A stretch of 64,000 nt of DNA from Winogradskyella echinorum (GTDB lineage Bacteria; Bacteroidota; Bacteroidia; Flavobacteriales; Flavobacteriaceae): NCBI RefSeq assembly GCF_014297365.1, contig NZ_JACOQD010000005.1:62001-126000 (forward strand), in the 5' to 3' direction. Within the stretch, counting starts at the first letter, position 1; every line of letters begins with the position of its first letter. A model generated the notes under the pieces. The model was not told the DNA's origin, did not search any database, and worked only from the letters and a program-made list of their open reading frames with translations. Position numbers and translations under genes: made by a program. Below are positions 17,040 through 26,491 of the stretch, one piece after another.

Positions 17040-17481
17040 AGACTCCAAACTGTCTAAAGTGATGATCTAAATGCTTGTATTGCATTTGTCCCCATTGTTG
17101 TTTTGTAAAATACCCAAATGCAGGATGTGGTTTCCACTCGTCTCTTTCTTTATGAGAATAGGTTTCGTCAATTAAGGCTTTTAGTGTTGCTACTTCTGTA
17201 TTAAAATCTTTGTCTTCTTTTGTTTTTAAAAACTTTGCCGTAGGTAGTCCTTTGCCCCATTTTTTATCATTGTATAATGATTTTTTAAAGAATAATTTAG
17301 CAAACCAGTTAGGTTTCATGCCATAATCATTTTTTCCTAAAATAATATTAAAAGGTCCTTGGCAATGCCATGTCATTTGGCCAACATTCATTTTTCCCCA
17401 ATTGGCTTGAGAGTTTTCGTTTAGATTTTCAATACGCTTTTTTATTTCGTTATAAGCGTTTTCTTCAAAAATAGATTTCAT
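17038..17481 (-). CDS. DUF1569 (DinB-like) protein
   Basis: 147 residues from the ATG at 17481. A longer frame opening at 17553 would overlap radC and adds a non-conserved, cysteine- and lysine-rich tail, so it is rejected. Motifs: NWGKMNVGQMTWHCQGPFNI, a long helix with ATLKALIDETYS, and HPAFGYFTKQQWGQMQYKHL then DHHFRQFGV. The histidines of these three segments are the usual metal-site positions of DinB-like helical bundles. No specific function is known. Confidence 0.85.
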   Translation of the reverse strand: MKSIFEENAYNEIKKRIENLNENSQANWGKMNVGQMTWHCQGPFNIILGKNDYGMKPNWFAKLFFKKSLYNDKKWGKGLPTAKFLKTKEDKDFNTEVATLKALIDETYSHKERDEWKPHPAFGYFTKQQWGQMQYKHLDHHFRQFGV

Positions 17482-17531
17482 TTTATTGATTTTTAATTGA
17501 CGCTTAAATTTACAATTTTTATCTTTAGTGC

Positions 17532-18230
17532 ATGGTAGATAAACCAACTTCATTTTCTATAAAAAACTGGTCCCAAGACGATCAACCTAGAGAGAAATTA
17601 AGAGACAAAGGCAGAGCTGCCTTAAGCGATGCAGAACTAATTGCAATTTTAATAGGTTCTGGTAACAGAGACGAGAGTGCAGTAGCTTTATGCAAGCGTA
17701 TTTTTGCAAGTGTAGATAATAACTTAAATGCCTTAGGTAAACTATCTATTAAGCAATTAATGGCTTTTAAAGGAATTGGAGAAGCAAAGGCAATTACTAT
17801 TGCAGCTGCATTAGAATTAGGAAGGAGAAGGCGTGTTGAAGAGGCACTACAATTAGAGAAAATTGAATCGAGCCGATCTGTTTTCAATCTTATGCAACCA
17901 ATTTTAGGCGATTTACCTCACGAAGAGTTTTGGATTTTATATCTCAATAATTCAAACAAAGTCATACACAAAAGCCAATTAAGTAAAGGCGGAATTACAG
18001 GAACTTTAGTAGATGTGCGTTTGGTGCTTAAAAATGCTTTAGAAGTTGGTGCAACGGCTTTAATACTTTGTCATAATCATCCATCAGGTACATTAAAACC
18101 AAGCCAAGCAGATAGAGATATTACTAAGAAACTAAAAGCAGCTGCAGAAAGTTTAGATATAAAAGTACTAGACCATCTTATTGTAACAGAGAAAGCGTAT
18201 TTTAGTTTTGCAGATGACAACCTTCTATGA
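17532..18230 (+). CDS. radC: RadC family JAB-domain protein
   Basis: 232 residues. An N-terminal helix-hairpin-helix-like half (LRDKGRAALSDAELIAILIG; LMAFKGIGEAKAITIAAALE) precedes the JAMM/MPN half with LCHNHPSGTLKPSQADRDIT, whose HxH and aspartate form the metal site. Despite the name, a DNA-repair role for RadC is doubtful in model organisms. It diverges from the DUF1569 gene with a spacer of 50 nt. Confidence 0.92.
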   Translation: MVDKPTSFSIKNWSQDDQPREKLRDKGRAALSDAELIAILIGSGNRDESAVALCKRIFASVDNNLNALGKLSIKQLMAFKGIGEAKAITIAAALELGRRRRVEEALQLEKIESSRSVFNLMQPILGDLPHEEFWILYLNNSNKVIHKSQLSKGGITGTLVDVRLVLKNALEVGATALILCHNHPSGTLKPSQADRDITKKLKAAAESLDIKVLDHLIVTEKAYFSFADDNLL

Positions 18231-18350
18231 AGGTGATGTTCTATTTTCAATTTATAAATTTCAAAAAAAATCAAATACAGAATCAATATTGGAATTTTAA
18301 TTATTGCCATTGGAATTTGTTATTTTTAATCTTTGGAACCTCCTTCGTTT

Positions 18351-19646
18351 ATGCTATTAGTTTATACTCATAAAATTACACCACGATTAACCTACACGTT
18401 TAAACATATTTGTAAACGCATTTTAGGTTTAGAGGTTAGTTTTACGTCTAAGATTGAAGATTTTATTGCGCATGATAGCCTTAAAATGTCTTATACAAAG
18501 CAACCGTTGAGTAATGAGCTGTTTGTGAGAAGTAATGAATTATTGTTTGAAGTTGGTTTATCAGATATAGATATTAGCGTTCAACAATGGGACAATACCA
18601 AAGGTTTTTTTGCAACAGGTGAACGCAGTGATTTACCTTTCGATATTTTTGCAGCATCTTTTTATTTATTAAGCCGTTATGAAGAGTACTTGCCACATGT
18701 CAATGATGATTTTGGTAGGTTTATGGCTGCAGAAAGTTTAGCTTATAATCACCGATTTTTAAATCAACCAGTTATAGATATTTGGGCATATAAACTTAAA
18801 GATGTTTTACAAAAGCGTTTTCCAGATTTTACGTTTAATGAACGTCAATATAAAATACAGCCAGTAATCGATGTACCAATGGCTTACTATTTTAGACAAA
18901 AAGGATTGCTTAGAACTATTGGAGGAGCGCTAAATGATGTTAGACGTTTTAAATTAAGACAACTTTACCAACGTTTTTCAGTCTTAATGGGTTTTGAGCG
19001 AGATCCTTACGATACCTTTAAATGGATTATAACAAAGCAAAAACAGTGCAATTTTAAATTTATGGTATTGTTTTTAATAGGTGATTACTCCACCTATGAT
19101 AAAAACATAAACACCAATAAAAAACAGTTTGTGTCATTAATAAAATCGGTTGCAGATTATTGCGATGTTGGTATTAAAGCATCGTATTTTGCACTAGAGG
19201 ATATTTCTATTTTAAAAAAGGAGAAACTAAAAATGGAGGCGATTACAAATACCGATTTAAAGGCTGTGCGCCATTCGTTTTCAAAATTAAATTTACCAGA
19301 ATCTTATAGGAATTTAGTTGAATTAGAGATTAATCAAGATTTTACAATGGGTTATATAGATACATTGGGTTTTAGAGCAGGTACCTGTACACCATTTCAG
19401 TTTTACGATCTTGATTACGAAGTGCAAACTCCACTGCAAATAAATCCATATCATTGTTTAGACTTTGCCCTTTTAAAATATCAATCTCAATTAGATAAAA
19501 CCGAGCATTTGCAAAAACTTATAAGCGAAATAAAAGCCGTTAACGGAACCTTTACTCCTGTGTTTCATAATTACACATTTAGTAACTCAAACAAATGGAT
19601 AGGCTTTAGACCACTTTTTAATTTAATTCTAGAATCCACAGAATGA
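18351..19646 (+). CDS. polysaccharide-deacetylase-like protein with DUF7033-type N-terminal half
   Basis: 431 residues from the ATG at 18351 (an in-frame TTG at 18333 is less likely). The N-terminal half has LPFDIFAASFYLLSRYEEYL and RHRFL-like NHRFLNQPVID. The C-terminal half resembles the NodB barrel: QPVIDVPMAYYFRQKGLLRT, YDTFKWI, and TLGFRAGTCTPFQFYDLDY. The usual metal motifs look altered: IDVP in place of DID, and GIKASYFA where I would expect a histidine-bearing G-x-H-P-S-Y. It is co-directional with, and overlaps by 4 nt, the HAD gene. Cell-surface glycan modification is the family theme; activity is uncertain. Confidence 0.75.
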   Translation: MLLVYTHKITPRLTYTFKHICKRILGLEVSFTSKIEDFIAHDSLKMSYTKQPLSNELFVRSNELLFEVGLSDIDISVQQWDNTKGFFATGERSDLPFDIFAASFYLLSRYEEYLPHVNDDFGRFMAAESLAYNHRFLNQPVIDIWAYKLKDVLQKRFPDFTFNERQYKIQPVIDVPMAYYFRQKGLLRTIGGALNDVRRFKLRQLYQRFSVLMGFERDPYDTFKWIITKQKQCNFKFMVLFLIGDYSTYDKNINTNKKQFVSLIKSVADYCDVGIKASYFALEDISILKKEKLKMEAITNTDLKAVRHSFSKLNLPESYRNLVELEINQDFTMGYIDTLGFRAGTCTPFQFYDLDYEVQTPLQINPYHCLDFALLKYQSQLDKTEHLQKLISEIKAVNGTFTPVFHNYTFSNSNKWIGFRPLFNLILESTE

Positions 19647-20329
19647 GTCAACATATAAAACATGTATTTTTCGATTTAGACCATACCTTATGGGACTTTG
19701 ATAAAAATTCTGGATTAACTTTTGAAAAGATTTTTAAACTCAATAATATTGATATTAAGCTCAATGACTTTTTACCTGTTTATGAACCTATAAATCTAAA
19801 TTATTGGAAATTATACAGAGAAGAAAAAGTGACTAAATCAGCGTTACGATACGGAAGACTAAAAGAGGCATTCGATGAAATTGGAGTGCGTGTTGAAGAT
19901 CAGTTAATAAACCTGTTGTCTGTAGCTTATATTGAGCATTTAACGTCATTTAATTATTTGTTTGATAATACTGTTGAAGTATTAAATTACCTCAATAATA
20001 AGTATCAATTGCATATTATTACTAATGGATTTGAAGAAGCACAAGAGCGAAAATTAAAGACGTCTAACATTTGGGATTATTTTAAAACAATTACAAACTC
20101 TGAAATGGTTGGAGTAAAAAAACCTAACCCTAAGATATTTAACTTTGCTTTAAATATGGCTAATGCAAAGGTTGAAGAAAGTATAATGATTGGTGATAGC
20201 CTTGAAGCAGATATTGAAGGCGCTCATAATATAGGCATGGATACGATACATTTTGATTATAAAGATCAATATAATAGTCATAATTTTAAAAGAATCACTA
20301 ATTTAAAGGCCCTAGAAAAACATCTATAA
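19643..20329 (+). CDS. yjjG: YjjG-type HAD nucleotidase
   Basis: 228 residues. HAD motif I is FFDLDHTLWDF (DxDxT), motif II is IITNGF, motif III the lysine in KKPNPKIF, and motif IV GDSLEADIEGA. The W after DHTL and the insert LNYWKLYREEKVTKSALRYG fit the YjjG noncanonical pyrimidine 5'-nucleotidase group, which hydrolyses nucleoside monophosphates. The start overlaps the preceding stop (ATGA). Confidence 0.88.
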   Translation: MSQHIKHVFFDLDHTLWDFDKNSGLTFEKIFKLNNIDIKLNDFLPVYEPINLNYWKLYREEKVTKSALRYGRLKEAFDEIGVRVEDQLINLLSVAYIEHLTSFNYLFDNTVEVLNYLNNKYQLHIITNGFEEAQERKLKTSNIWDYFKTITNSEMVGVKKPNPKIFNFALNMANAKVEESIMIGDSLEADIEGAHNIGMDTIHFDYKDQYNSHNFKRITNLKALEKHL

Positions 20330-20340
20330 ATAATCTAGAT

Positions 20341-21144
20341 ATGCTAAAAAAAATAGTTTTCTCAGTTTCATTTGTTCTCATAAGTGTTTGTGGAGCAGCT
20401 CAAAAAGATATTAATAACTACAAGTACATTATTGTACCTAAGACATTCGATTTTTTAAAGAGTGAAGATCAATACCAATTAAACTCTTTAACCAAATTTT
20501 TATTTAACAAATATGGTTATGAAGCTTATTTTGCGGGTGATGATTTGCCTGATGATTTAAAAAAAGATAGATGTCTAGCTTTAACCTCAGAGGTTTTAAA
20601 ACCAAAAGGAGGATTGTTTAAAACAAAGCTAGAGATTGTACTTAATGACTGTTATGGTACAGCTGTTATGACCTCTCAAGTTGGTGAATCGCGATTAAAA
20701 GAATTTGATAAAGCCTATAATCAGGCATTAAGAAATGCTTTTGAGACCTATAAAAAATTAGACTACAAATATGTGTCTAATCAAGAGGTTTCTGTTGAAA
20801 CAAAAGTTGCAGAAAACATAAAAGAGAAAAGCGATATTGATACTAAAGAGAAAGAATCTTTAAGCGAAAAAGCTGAAATAATAACTGTAACTGAAAACAA
20901 GTCTAATGATCTTGAAAGTAAAGAAAATCATTCAATAATGTATTATGCTCAAGCGATAGAGAATGGTTTTCAATTGGTAGATTCTCAACCCAAAATTGTT
21001 ATGATTTTGTTGGAAACAACAGCTGAAAATATATTTATTGTAAAAGGCAAAAATGCTATTGTATATAAAGAAGATGGGTTTTGGTATTTCTCAGAAAATA
21101 ATGGAAAACTAAAGGAAAAGAAATTAATGAATATTAAGTTCTAA
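20341..21144 (+). CDS. secreted protein of unknown function
   Basis: 267 residues with a signal peptide (MLKKIVFSVSFVLISVCGAA, no lipobox cysteine at the right place). The core has YIIVPKTFDFLKSEDQYQLN and KYGYEAYFAGDDLP, an N-terminal domain I recall in other flavobacterial secreted proteins without a function. A charged linker (residues about 155-200, rich in K, E, S) leads to a strand-rich C-terminus ending NIKF. It lies 11 nt after the HAD gene. Confidence 0.7.
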   Translation: MLKKIVFSVSFVLISVCGAAQKDINNYKYIIVPKTFDFLKSEDQYQLNSLTKFLFNKYGYEAYFAGDDLPDDLKKDRCLALTSEVLKPKGGLFKTKLEIVLNDCYGTAVMTSQVGESRLKEFDKAYNQALRNAFETYKKLDYKYVSNQEVSVETKVAENIKEKSDIDTKEKESLSEKAEIITVTENKSNDLESKENHSIMYYAQAIENGFQLVDSQPKIVMILLETTAENIFIVKGKNAIVYKEDGFWYFSENNGKLKEKKLMNIKF

Positions 21145-21280
21145 CTGGATAGGTGTTTGATTAGTAGCGTGTTTCGGGCAAATTCAATAAGCTAAAACAA
21201 ATGCCAAAAAAATCTAAATGAATCTTCTTAACATTCACTTTCCAAAGCAATTAGTTATACAAATTATTGTGTGTTTTACT

Positions 21281-21721
21281 TTATTTCAAAAACCTAATTC
21301 TTTCTTCGTTATCAGGATCCGATAAAAAGTACCACAATTGATAATTATTTTTTAGTTTATAAATTTCTAAATTTTTAGTTGTTTGGGTATCATCAAAAGT
21401 TAGCTTGATTTTTTTTGTATCGTATTGTTCAATAATTTCCCACTTTCCAAACGAAATACCACTGTTGATTTCTCCTTCAAATAAATTTTGGAGATTATTT
21501 ATTTCGAATTGATTATCAGAATTTAAGCTCAAAACAATACTATCATTTTTAATTCCAGATAGGAATTTATATGAAAACTTATCCATTTTCCACTTTCCAA
21601 CAATATTATTTGATTTTACTTCTACATTTTTTCTTTGAATATTTACATCAATTGGTCCCGTAAAATGACAAGATGCAAATCCTAGAATTAATATTGAAAA
21701 CATCCAATACGGTCTTTTCAT
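21281..21721 (-). CDS. putative lipoprotein with lipocalin-like domain
   Basis: 146 residues. The leader MKRPYWMFSILILGFASC ends in a lipobox (FASC), so it is probably an outer-membrane lipoprotein. NIVGKWKMDKFSYKF opens a strand-rich domain with KWEIIEQYDTKKIKLTFDD, the usual pattern of small Bacteroidota lipocalin-like lipoproteins. No conserved catalytic residues. It lies 38 nt downstream of rarA in the same direction. Confidence 0.7.
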   Translation of the reverse strand: MKRPYWMFSILILGFASCHFTGPIDVNIQRKNVEVKSNNIVGKWKMDKFSYKFLSGIKNDSIVLSLNSDNQFEINNLQNLFEGEINSGISFGKWEIIEQYDTKKIKLTFDDTQTTKNLEIYKLKNNYQLWYFLSDPDNEERIRFLK

Positions 21722-21759
21722 TTCAAGTTATGAGTTTAAATGTGCGTTACACGCAATAA

Positions 21760-23037
21760 TTAATATCCATATTTTTCTTTCCAAAGAGATTTTAAATAAT
21801 TGCGCTGAGATTGTTCTCTGGCGTTATTTCCTGGATCATAAAGTTTTGTGTTTACTATTTCGTCTGGTAAGAACTCTTGCTCGGCAAAGTTGTTTTCATA
21901 ACTATGAGAGTATTTATATTTGTCACCATAACCAAGTTCTTTCATTAATTTTGTGGGCGCGTTTCTAATAGATAATGGCACAGATAAATCACCAGTTTCC
22001 TTAACTAAGTATTGCGCTTTATTTATTGCTTCATAAGCAGCGTTACTTTTTGGAGAACTTGCTAAATAAGTAGCACATTGGCTAAGAATAATTCGAGATT
22101 CTGGATTTCCAATTACAGAAACTGCCTGAAACGTATTATTAGCTATAACCAATGCCGTTGGGTTAGCATTGCCAATATCTTCGCTAGCCAAAATAAGTAA
22201 ACGCCTAGCAATAAACTTTACATCTTCACCGCCTTCAATCATGCGTGCTAAATAATAAACTGCTGCATTAGGATCACTACCACGAATCGATTTTATAAAT
22301 GCCGAAATAATATCGTAATGCTGTTCGCCAGTTTTATCGTAACGTGCTGCTTTACTTTGCACTTGTTTAGTGACCAATTCGTTAGTGATGATAATAGGTT
22401 CAGTTTCAAACGAAGTAACTAGTAATTCAAAAATATTCAAAAGTTTTCTAGCATCTCCACCAGAAAAACGCAATAGAGCTTCAGTTTCCTTTAATTCAAT
22501 TTTTAGTTTAGAAATGATATTGTCTTCCTTCATTGCACGTTGTAATAAAGCTTCTAAATCAGCTTTACTAAATGCATTTAAAGTATAAACTTGGCAACGA
22601 GAGAGTAGCGCAGAAATTACTTCGAAACTTGGATTTTCGGTAGTAGCACCAATTAAAGTAACCCAACCTTTTTCTACTGCTTCTAATAATGAATCTTGTT
22701 GCGATTTACTAAAGCGGTGAATCTCATCAATAAATAAAATCGGATTTTTTGTGGTAAACATTCCACCACTTTTTTTCGCTTTATCTATTACCTCTCTAAT
22801 ATCTTTAACTCCCGAGTTAATAGCACTGAGCTTAAAAAAAGGACGTTCAGATTCGTTAGCAATAATATTTGCTAAGGTCGTTTTGCCGATACCTGGCGGT
22901 CCCCAAAGTATCAGCGAAGGAATTACTCCACTTTTTATTTGCTGATACAACATGCCTTCCTTGCCTACTAAATGTTGTTGGCTTAGGTAATCGTTTAATG
23001 TTTTTGGACGTAATCGTTCAGCTAATGGAATATTCAT
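21760..23037 (-). CDS. rarA: replication-associated recombination protein A (AAA ATPase)
   Basis: 425 residues. AAA+ core: [20 protein letters not shown], Walker [10 protein letters not shown], Walker [16 protein letters not shown], sensor [11 protein letters not shown], then the RarA-specific C-terminal tetramerisation domain ([51 protein letters not shown]). RarA/MgsA acts at stalled forks with SSB and the clamp loader pathway. A TAATTTTG element lies 4 nt before the ATG on this strand. Confidence 0.95.
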   Translation of the reverse strand: MNIPLAERLRPKTLNDYLSQQHLVGKEGMLYQQIKSGVIPSLILWGPPGIGKTTLANIIANESERPFFKLSAINSGVKDIREVIDKAKKSGGMFTTKNPILFIDEIHRFSKSQQDSLLEAVEKGWVTLIGATTENPSFEVISALLSRCQVYTLNAFSKADLEALLQRAMKEDNIISKLKIELKETEALLRFSGGDARKLLNIFELLVTSFETEPIIITNELVTKQVQSKAARYDKTGEQHYDIISAFIKSIRGSDPNAAVYYLARMIEGGEDVKFIARRLLILASEDIGNANPTALVIANNTFQAVSVIGNPESRIILSQCATYLASSPKSNAAYEAINKAQYLVKETGDLSVPLSIRNAPTKLMKELGYGDKYKYSHSYENNFAEQEFLPDEIVNTKLYDPGNNAREQSQRNYLKSLWKEKYGY

Positions 23038-23041
23038 ATTT

Positions 23042-23049
23042 CAAAATTA
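23042..23049 (-). promoter_or_regulatory. -7-like element close to the rarA start
   Basis: Minus strand TAATTTTG-AAAT-ATG. It matches TAnnTTTG and would give a leader of almost zero length. No -33 partner is seen. Confidence 0.3.
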
Positions 23050-23121
23050 CAAAATGAGACTGAGAGTTTTAAGGATTACGAAACACTTCTGACAATATTT
23101 CATACAATTAACTTTTGGTTA

Positions 23122-23129
23122 TAAATTTG
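23122..23129 (+). promoter_or_regulatory. -7 element for the rhomboid gene
   Basis: TAAATTTG matches TAnnTTTG and ends 14 nt before the ATG at 23144. The -33 box is unclear. Confidence 0.4.
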
Positions 23130-23143
23130 ACGTAAACAATAGC

Positions 23144-23896
23144 ATGTCTACACAGCAATTTAAATATTCTAATAGTGTCATTCTTTACCCTTTGATGCTC
23201 TTATTTTTAGAATGGTTGGTTTTTTGGTACCAAGTCCGTGTAGATTATGGTATTAAAGCATTTGGTATTAGACCTCAAAAACTAGAAGGGCTTTTAGGAA
23301 TTTTTACAAGTCCTTTTTTGCATGGAGATATCAATCACCTTTACAATAATTCTATTCCCCTTTTTGTTTTGTCTTTGGCCTTGTTTTATTTCTACAAAAA
23401 GATTGCATGGAAGGTTATTTTATATGGTATTCTTTTATCAGGATTTTTAACGTGGTTAATAGGAAGTGGTGGAAATCATATAGGAGCTAGTGGATTAATC
23501 TATGTACTGGTTAGCTTTATTTTTTTTAAAGGCATTTTTGCAAAATACTACAGGCTTATTGCGTTATCACTTATGGTTATTTTTTTATACGGTAGCATGA
23601 TTTGGTATGTGTTTCCTATAAAATCAGGAATGTCTTGGGAAGGTCATTTAGGTGGGTTAATTACAGGATTAGTGTTTGCTCTAATCTTTAGAAGGCATGT
23701 AGCCAAGCCAGAAATTTACAAATGGGAACAACCAGATTATAATGAAGATGATGATCCATTTATGAGACATTTTGATGAAAATGGTAACTTTATTGAATTT
23801 CAGCCAGAAGAGGATATTGAACTAGAAATTGATTCTGAACTTGAAAATAATTCAAATTCAAACATTAATTACATTTTTAAGAAAAACGAAGATTAG
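23144..23896 (+). CDS. rhomboid family intramembrane serine protease
   Basis: 250 residues, six or so membrane segments. Rhomboid motifs: SPFLHGDINHLYNNS (residues 56-70), catalytic serine in IGASG (S116) and histidine in WEGHLGG (H168). The C-terminus (about 190-250) is a long acidic tail with EDDDPFMRHFDENGNFIEF, cytoplasmic or interaction-prone, which is typical of flavobacterial members. Substrates unknown. It diverges from rarA with a 106-nt spacer and converges on rlmB. Confidence 0.92.
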   Translation: MSTQQFKYSNSVILYPLMLLFLEWLVFWYQVRVDYGIKAFGIRPQKLEGLLGIFTSPFLHGDINHLYNNSIPLFVLSLALFYFYKKIAWKVILYGILLSGFLTWLIGSGGNHIGASGLIYVLVSFIFFKGIFAKYYRLIALSLMVIFLYGSMIWYVFPIKSGMSWEGHLGGLITGLVFALIFRRHVAKPEIYKWEQPDYNEDDDPFMRHFDENGNFIEFQPEEDIELEIDSELENNSNSNINYIFKKNED

Positions 23897-23946
23897 TTTT
23901 ATAATTATAGATTTAGACTGCATACTGAAGACTAAAAAATTGACCA

Positions 23947-24681
23947 CTAAGAACGTTGCCTAACAGCTTCATACAAAAAGGCACCGCAAGCTACAGAAAC
24001 GTTTAAAGATTCGATGTCTCCTAAAATAGGAAGCTTCGCTTGGTCATCAACAACTTTTAAAACCGAAGGGTTAATGCCTCTACCTTCAGAGCCCATAATT
24101 ATAGCACAAGGTTCTTTAAAAGATACATCATATACATAATTATCAGCTTTTTCGGTTGCTGCAATTACTCTTATACCTGAGGATTGCATATGGAAAACGG
24201 CATCTTTTATATGGTCTACTTTACAAATTGGCATCTTAAAAATGGCTCCAGCACTAGTTTTAATTGTATCTCCATTAATTGGTGCGCCACCTTTTTTCTG
24301 TATGATAATACCATTGACTCCAGTGCATTCCGCAGTACGTACAATGGCGCCAAAATTTCTAACATCACTCAATTGATCTAGTAGAAGAAATAAAGGAGTT
24401 TTGCCAGATTCAATAACTTGCATAACTAAATCATCAATATTATGAAAAGCGATAGGCGAAATTTGAGCCACAGCACCTTGATGATTCCCACGCGTTAATC
24501 GGTTTAATTTTTCAACAGGAACATAAGATGAATTAATACTTTCTGCTCTAAGTAAATGTTCTAATTCTTTATACAATTCACCGTGAAGTCCTTTCTGCAT
24601 AAAAACCTTATCTATGGTTTCACCAGATTTAATAGCTTCGATAATCGCTCTAATACCAAAAACTGTAGTTTCATTTTTCAT
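23947..24681 (-). CDS. rlmB: 23S rRNA (guanosine-2'-O)-methyltransferase RlmB
   Basis: 244 residues, full length. An N-terminal L30e-like substrate domain (FGIRAIIEAIKSGETIDKVF) precedes the SpoU/TrmH knot: LLLDQLSDVRNFGAIVRTAE, IIMGSEGRGINPSV, and LPILGDIESLNVSVACGAFL. It methylates the ribose of G2251 (E. coli numbering) in 23S rRNA. TACCTTTG lies 4 nt before the ATG on this strand. Confidence 0.93.
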   Translation of the reverse strand: MKNETTVFGIRAIIEAIKSGETIDKVFMQKGLHGELYKELEHLLRAESINSSYVPVEKLNRLTRGNHQGAVAQISPIAFHNIDDLVMQVIESGKTPLFLLLDQLSDVRNFGAIVRTAECTGVNGIIIQKKGGAPINGDTIKTSAGAIFKMPICKVDHIKDAVFHMQSSGIRVIAATEKADNYVYDVSFKEPCAIIMGSEGRGINPSVLKVVDDQAKLPILGDIESLNVSVACGAFLYEAVRQRS

Positions 24682-24685
24682 GAAG

Positions 24686-24693
24686 CAAAGGTA
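24686..24693 (-). promoter_or_regulatory. -7-like element close to the rlmB start
   Basis: Minus strand TACCTTTG-CTTC-ATG, an exact match to TAnnTTTG. A transcript from it would begin at or next to the AUG. No -33 TTTG at 19 nt. Confidence 0.35.
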
Positions 24694-24746
24694 TATATAA
24701 AGAATTCTTTAATAAAACAGAATTAAGAAAGAAATTTAGCGTTTAG

Positions 24747-24788
24747 TATAAAAAAATCTCCAACGATAATATATAATCGTTGGAGATT
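24747..24788 (-). terminator. intrinsic terminator of the susC-susD unit
   Basis: AATCTCCAACGAT (24755-24767), an 8-nt loop, and ATCGTTGGAGATT (24776-24788) make a perfect 13-bp stem. Read on the minus strand it is followed by a run of T (24751-24756 on the plus strand is A). It lies 42 nt downstream of the susD-like stop. Confidence 0.85.
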
Positions 24789-24829
24789 CTATTAGAATAG
24801 TTATAGACTAACTACTAATAATTACAAAT

Positions 24830-26479
24830 TTAATTTTGATCACCAGAACTAAGATTTGGATTAGCATTAATTTCCGCTTGCGGGATTTTAAATATCCAAT
24901 CATCATTAATTGAAGGTCTATCTACTTGATATGCTCCTTGATAAAGAACTTCAGAAGCTCCAGAACCTCCATCGGCTGCATGGTCAATACCTTCGTCCCA
25001 ACGGATCTTGTCTGTATAACCAAAGCCTTCTCCCCAAAGCTCAAGTCGTCTTTGAAATTTAATATGATCCATTAAAGACTGCTGAGTGTTAAAGATTGTT
25101 ACATCATAAGCGCTATCGCGTTCTTCTCCTAATGGTCTCAGTGCATCTTGAGCGCCAGTTATATCATTCAACATAGCTCTAGCTTCTGCTTCAATTAGAT
25201 GCATTTCAGAAGTTCTCATGTAGATAACATCATCAGGATCAATAGTACCAGGATTTGCATTTTTCAATTTAAAATGCATATATGGATGTGTATTGTGCCC
25301 TGATACTAAACCATATTCAGCTTTAATAGCTGCAATAGCATCATCAAATTCTTCTTCTGTAGTATATAAAGGATTTGTGTTGTTAGCCCAACCACCTTCA
25401 CCATTCGCTGCCGATGTATTGGAGTTCGGTGCATCTGGTAAAAAGGCTTTTCCTCTATAATCTGTTGCAGGAATAGCATCCACTAATCTTCGGTCTGCAA
25501 TCTTTGGGTTATTTCGTATTTGGCTTCCGTTAAACGTGTTGCTAGCCAAATAAAAATAAGAACGGAAGAATGTTGTTTCGGCCTCTATTACATGGCTACC
25601 CCAAATAACTTCAGATAACGTATTAGTGTTTAAACCAGACAACCAATCAGTCTCATCCATAAGAGGAAATCCGTCTCTTGCTGCTACAGCTGATGTTGCA
25701 GCAGTTGACCAATCGCCTTTAGATAATGCCCAACGTGCTTTAAGACCATGGGCTACATTGATATTTAATTGCGATTTTGCTGCAGCTCCACTTCCAGTTC
25801 TGCCACTACCATTTTCAAAAGCAGCAATTGCATCATCTAAATCCGACCCTATTTGATCATAAATAACTTGCACTGTAGATCTTGGTTCACTTGTAAAAGG
25901 CGACTCCGAAGAAAATAATAATGGTACTCCTGGATCTGTTGAAGGGTTACCAATTAGATAACCTCGACCATAGTGTTGTACTAAAGATAAATACGCGTAA
26001 GCTCTATAAGTATAAGCTTGTCCCAAAATCTCATTTAGTGCAGCAGTTTCGGTAAATCCACTATCTGCAATACCGTTTATTAATAAATTTGCATGCAAAA
26101 TAATATTGTAACGGTGATACCATAAAAGCTCACTAGTAAGCGATGTCTGTATAGTATGTTCATTCCACTGCATTGCGCTTCTCCAAGATAAATTATTTGC
26201 ATTCGCCGAGTGGATAAGGTATCCTGCTAAATTATCTCCTAATGGTTTCCAGTAATGATTATTCGCTCTGGCAGTATTACCACCTGGAAAAATAGTTTGC
26301 GATTGCGAATATAAACCTCTATGAACTCCATTAAGCACGAGTTGCATGTTCTCTACACTCGCTAAAGCATCTGCAGCAGATATTGCATCGGTAGGTGTTC
26401 TTTCAAGATACTCATCTTGACACGAATTGACTGATACTAATAAGAGTATCAGGGTTATAAATTTAAATTTATTTAACAT
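24830..26479 (-). CDS. SusD/RagB family nutrient-binding lipoprotein
   Basis: 549 residues. The leader MLNKFKFITLILLLVSVNSC ends in a lipobox cysteine (VNSC), giving a surface-exposed lipoprotein. Family features: LERTPTDAISAADALASVEN, the SusD helix AYTYRAYAYLSLVQHYGRGY, and C-terminal YMRTSEMHLIEAEARAMLND with RRLELWGEGFGYTDKIRWDE. It pairs with the SusC protein encoded 12 nt upstream and delivers ligand to that transporter. No glycosidase or peptidase is adjacent, so the ligand cannot be guessed. Confidence 0.95.
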   Translation of the reverse strand: MLNKFKFITLILLLVSVNSCQDEYLERTPTDAISAADALASVENMQLVLNGVHRGLYSQSQTIFPGGNTARANNHYWKPLGDNLAGYLIHSANANNLSWRSAMQWNEHTIQTSLTSELLWYHRYNIILHANLLINGIADSGFTETAALNEILGQAYTYRAYAYLSLVQHYGRGYLIGNPSTDPGVPLLFSSESPFTSEPRSTVQVIYDQIGSDLDDAIAAFENGSGRTGSGAAAKSQLNINVAHGLKARWALSKGDWSTAATSAVAARDGFPLMDETDWLSGLNTNTLSEVIWGSHVIEAETTFFRSYFYLASNTFNGSQIRNNPKIADRRLVDAIPATDYRGKAFLPDAPNSNTSAANGEGGWANNTNPLYTTEEEFDDAIAAIKAEYGLVSGHNTHPYMHFKLKNANPGTIDPDDVIYMRTSEMHLIEAEARAMLNDITGAQDALRPLGEERDSAYDVTIFNTQQSLMDHIKFQRRLELWGEGFGYTDKIRWDEGIDHAADGGSGASEVLYQGAYQVDRPSINDDWIFKIPQAEINANPNLSSGDQN

Positions 26480-26491
26480 AACTAATTTTTT

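Noticed and set aside
17482..17553. 24-residue N-terminal extension of the DUF1569 protein
   Set aside because: It overlaps the divergent radC start and is not like the family's N-terminus; the ATG at 17481 is preferred.
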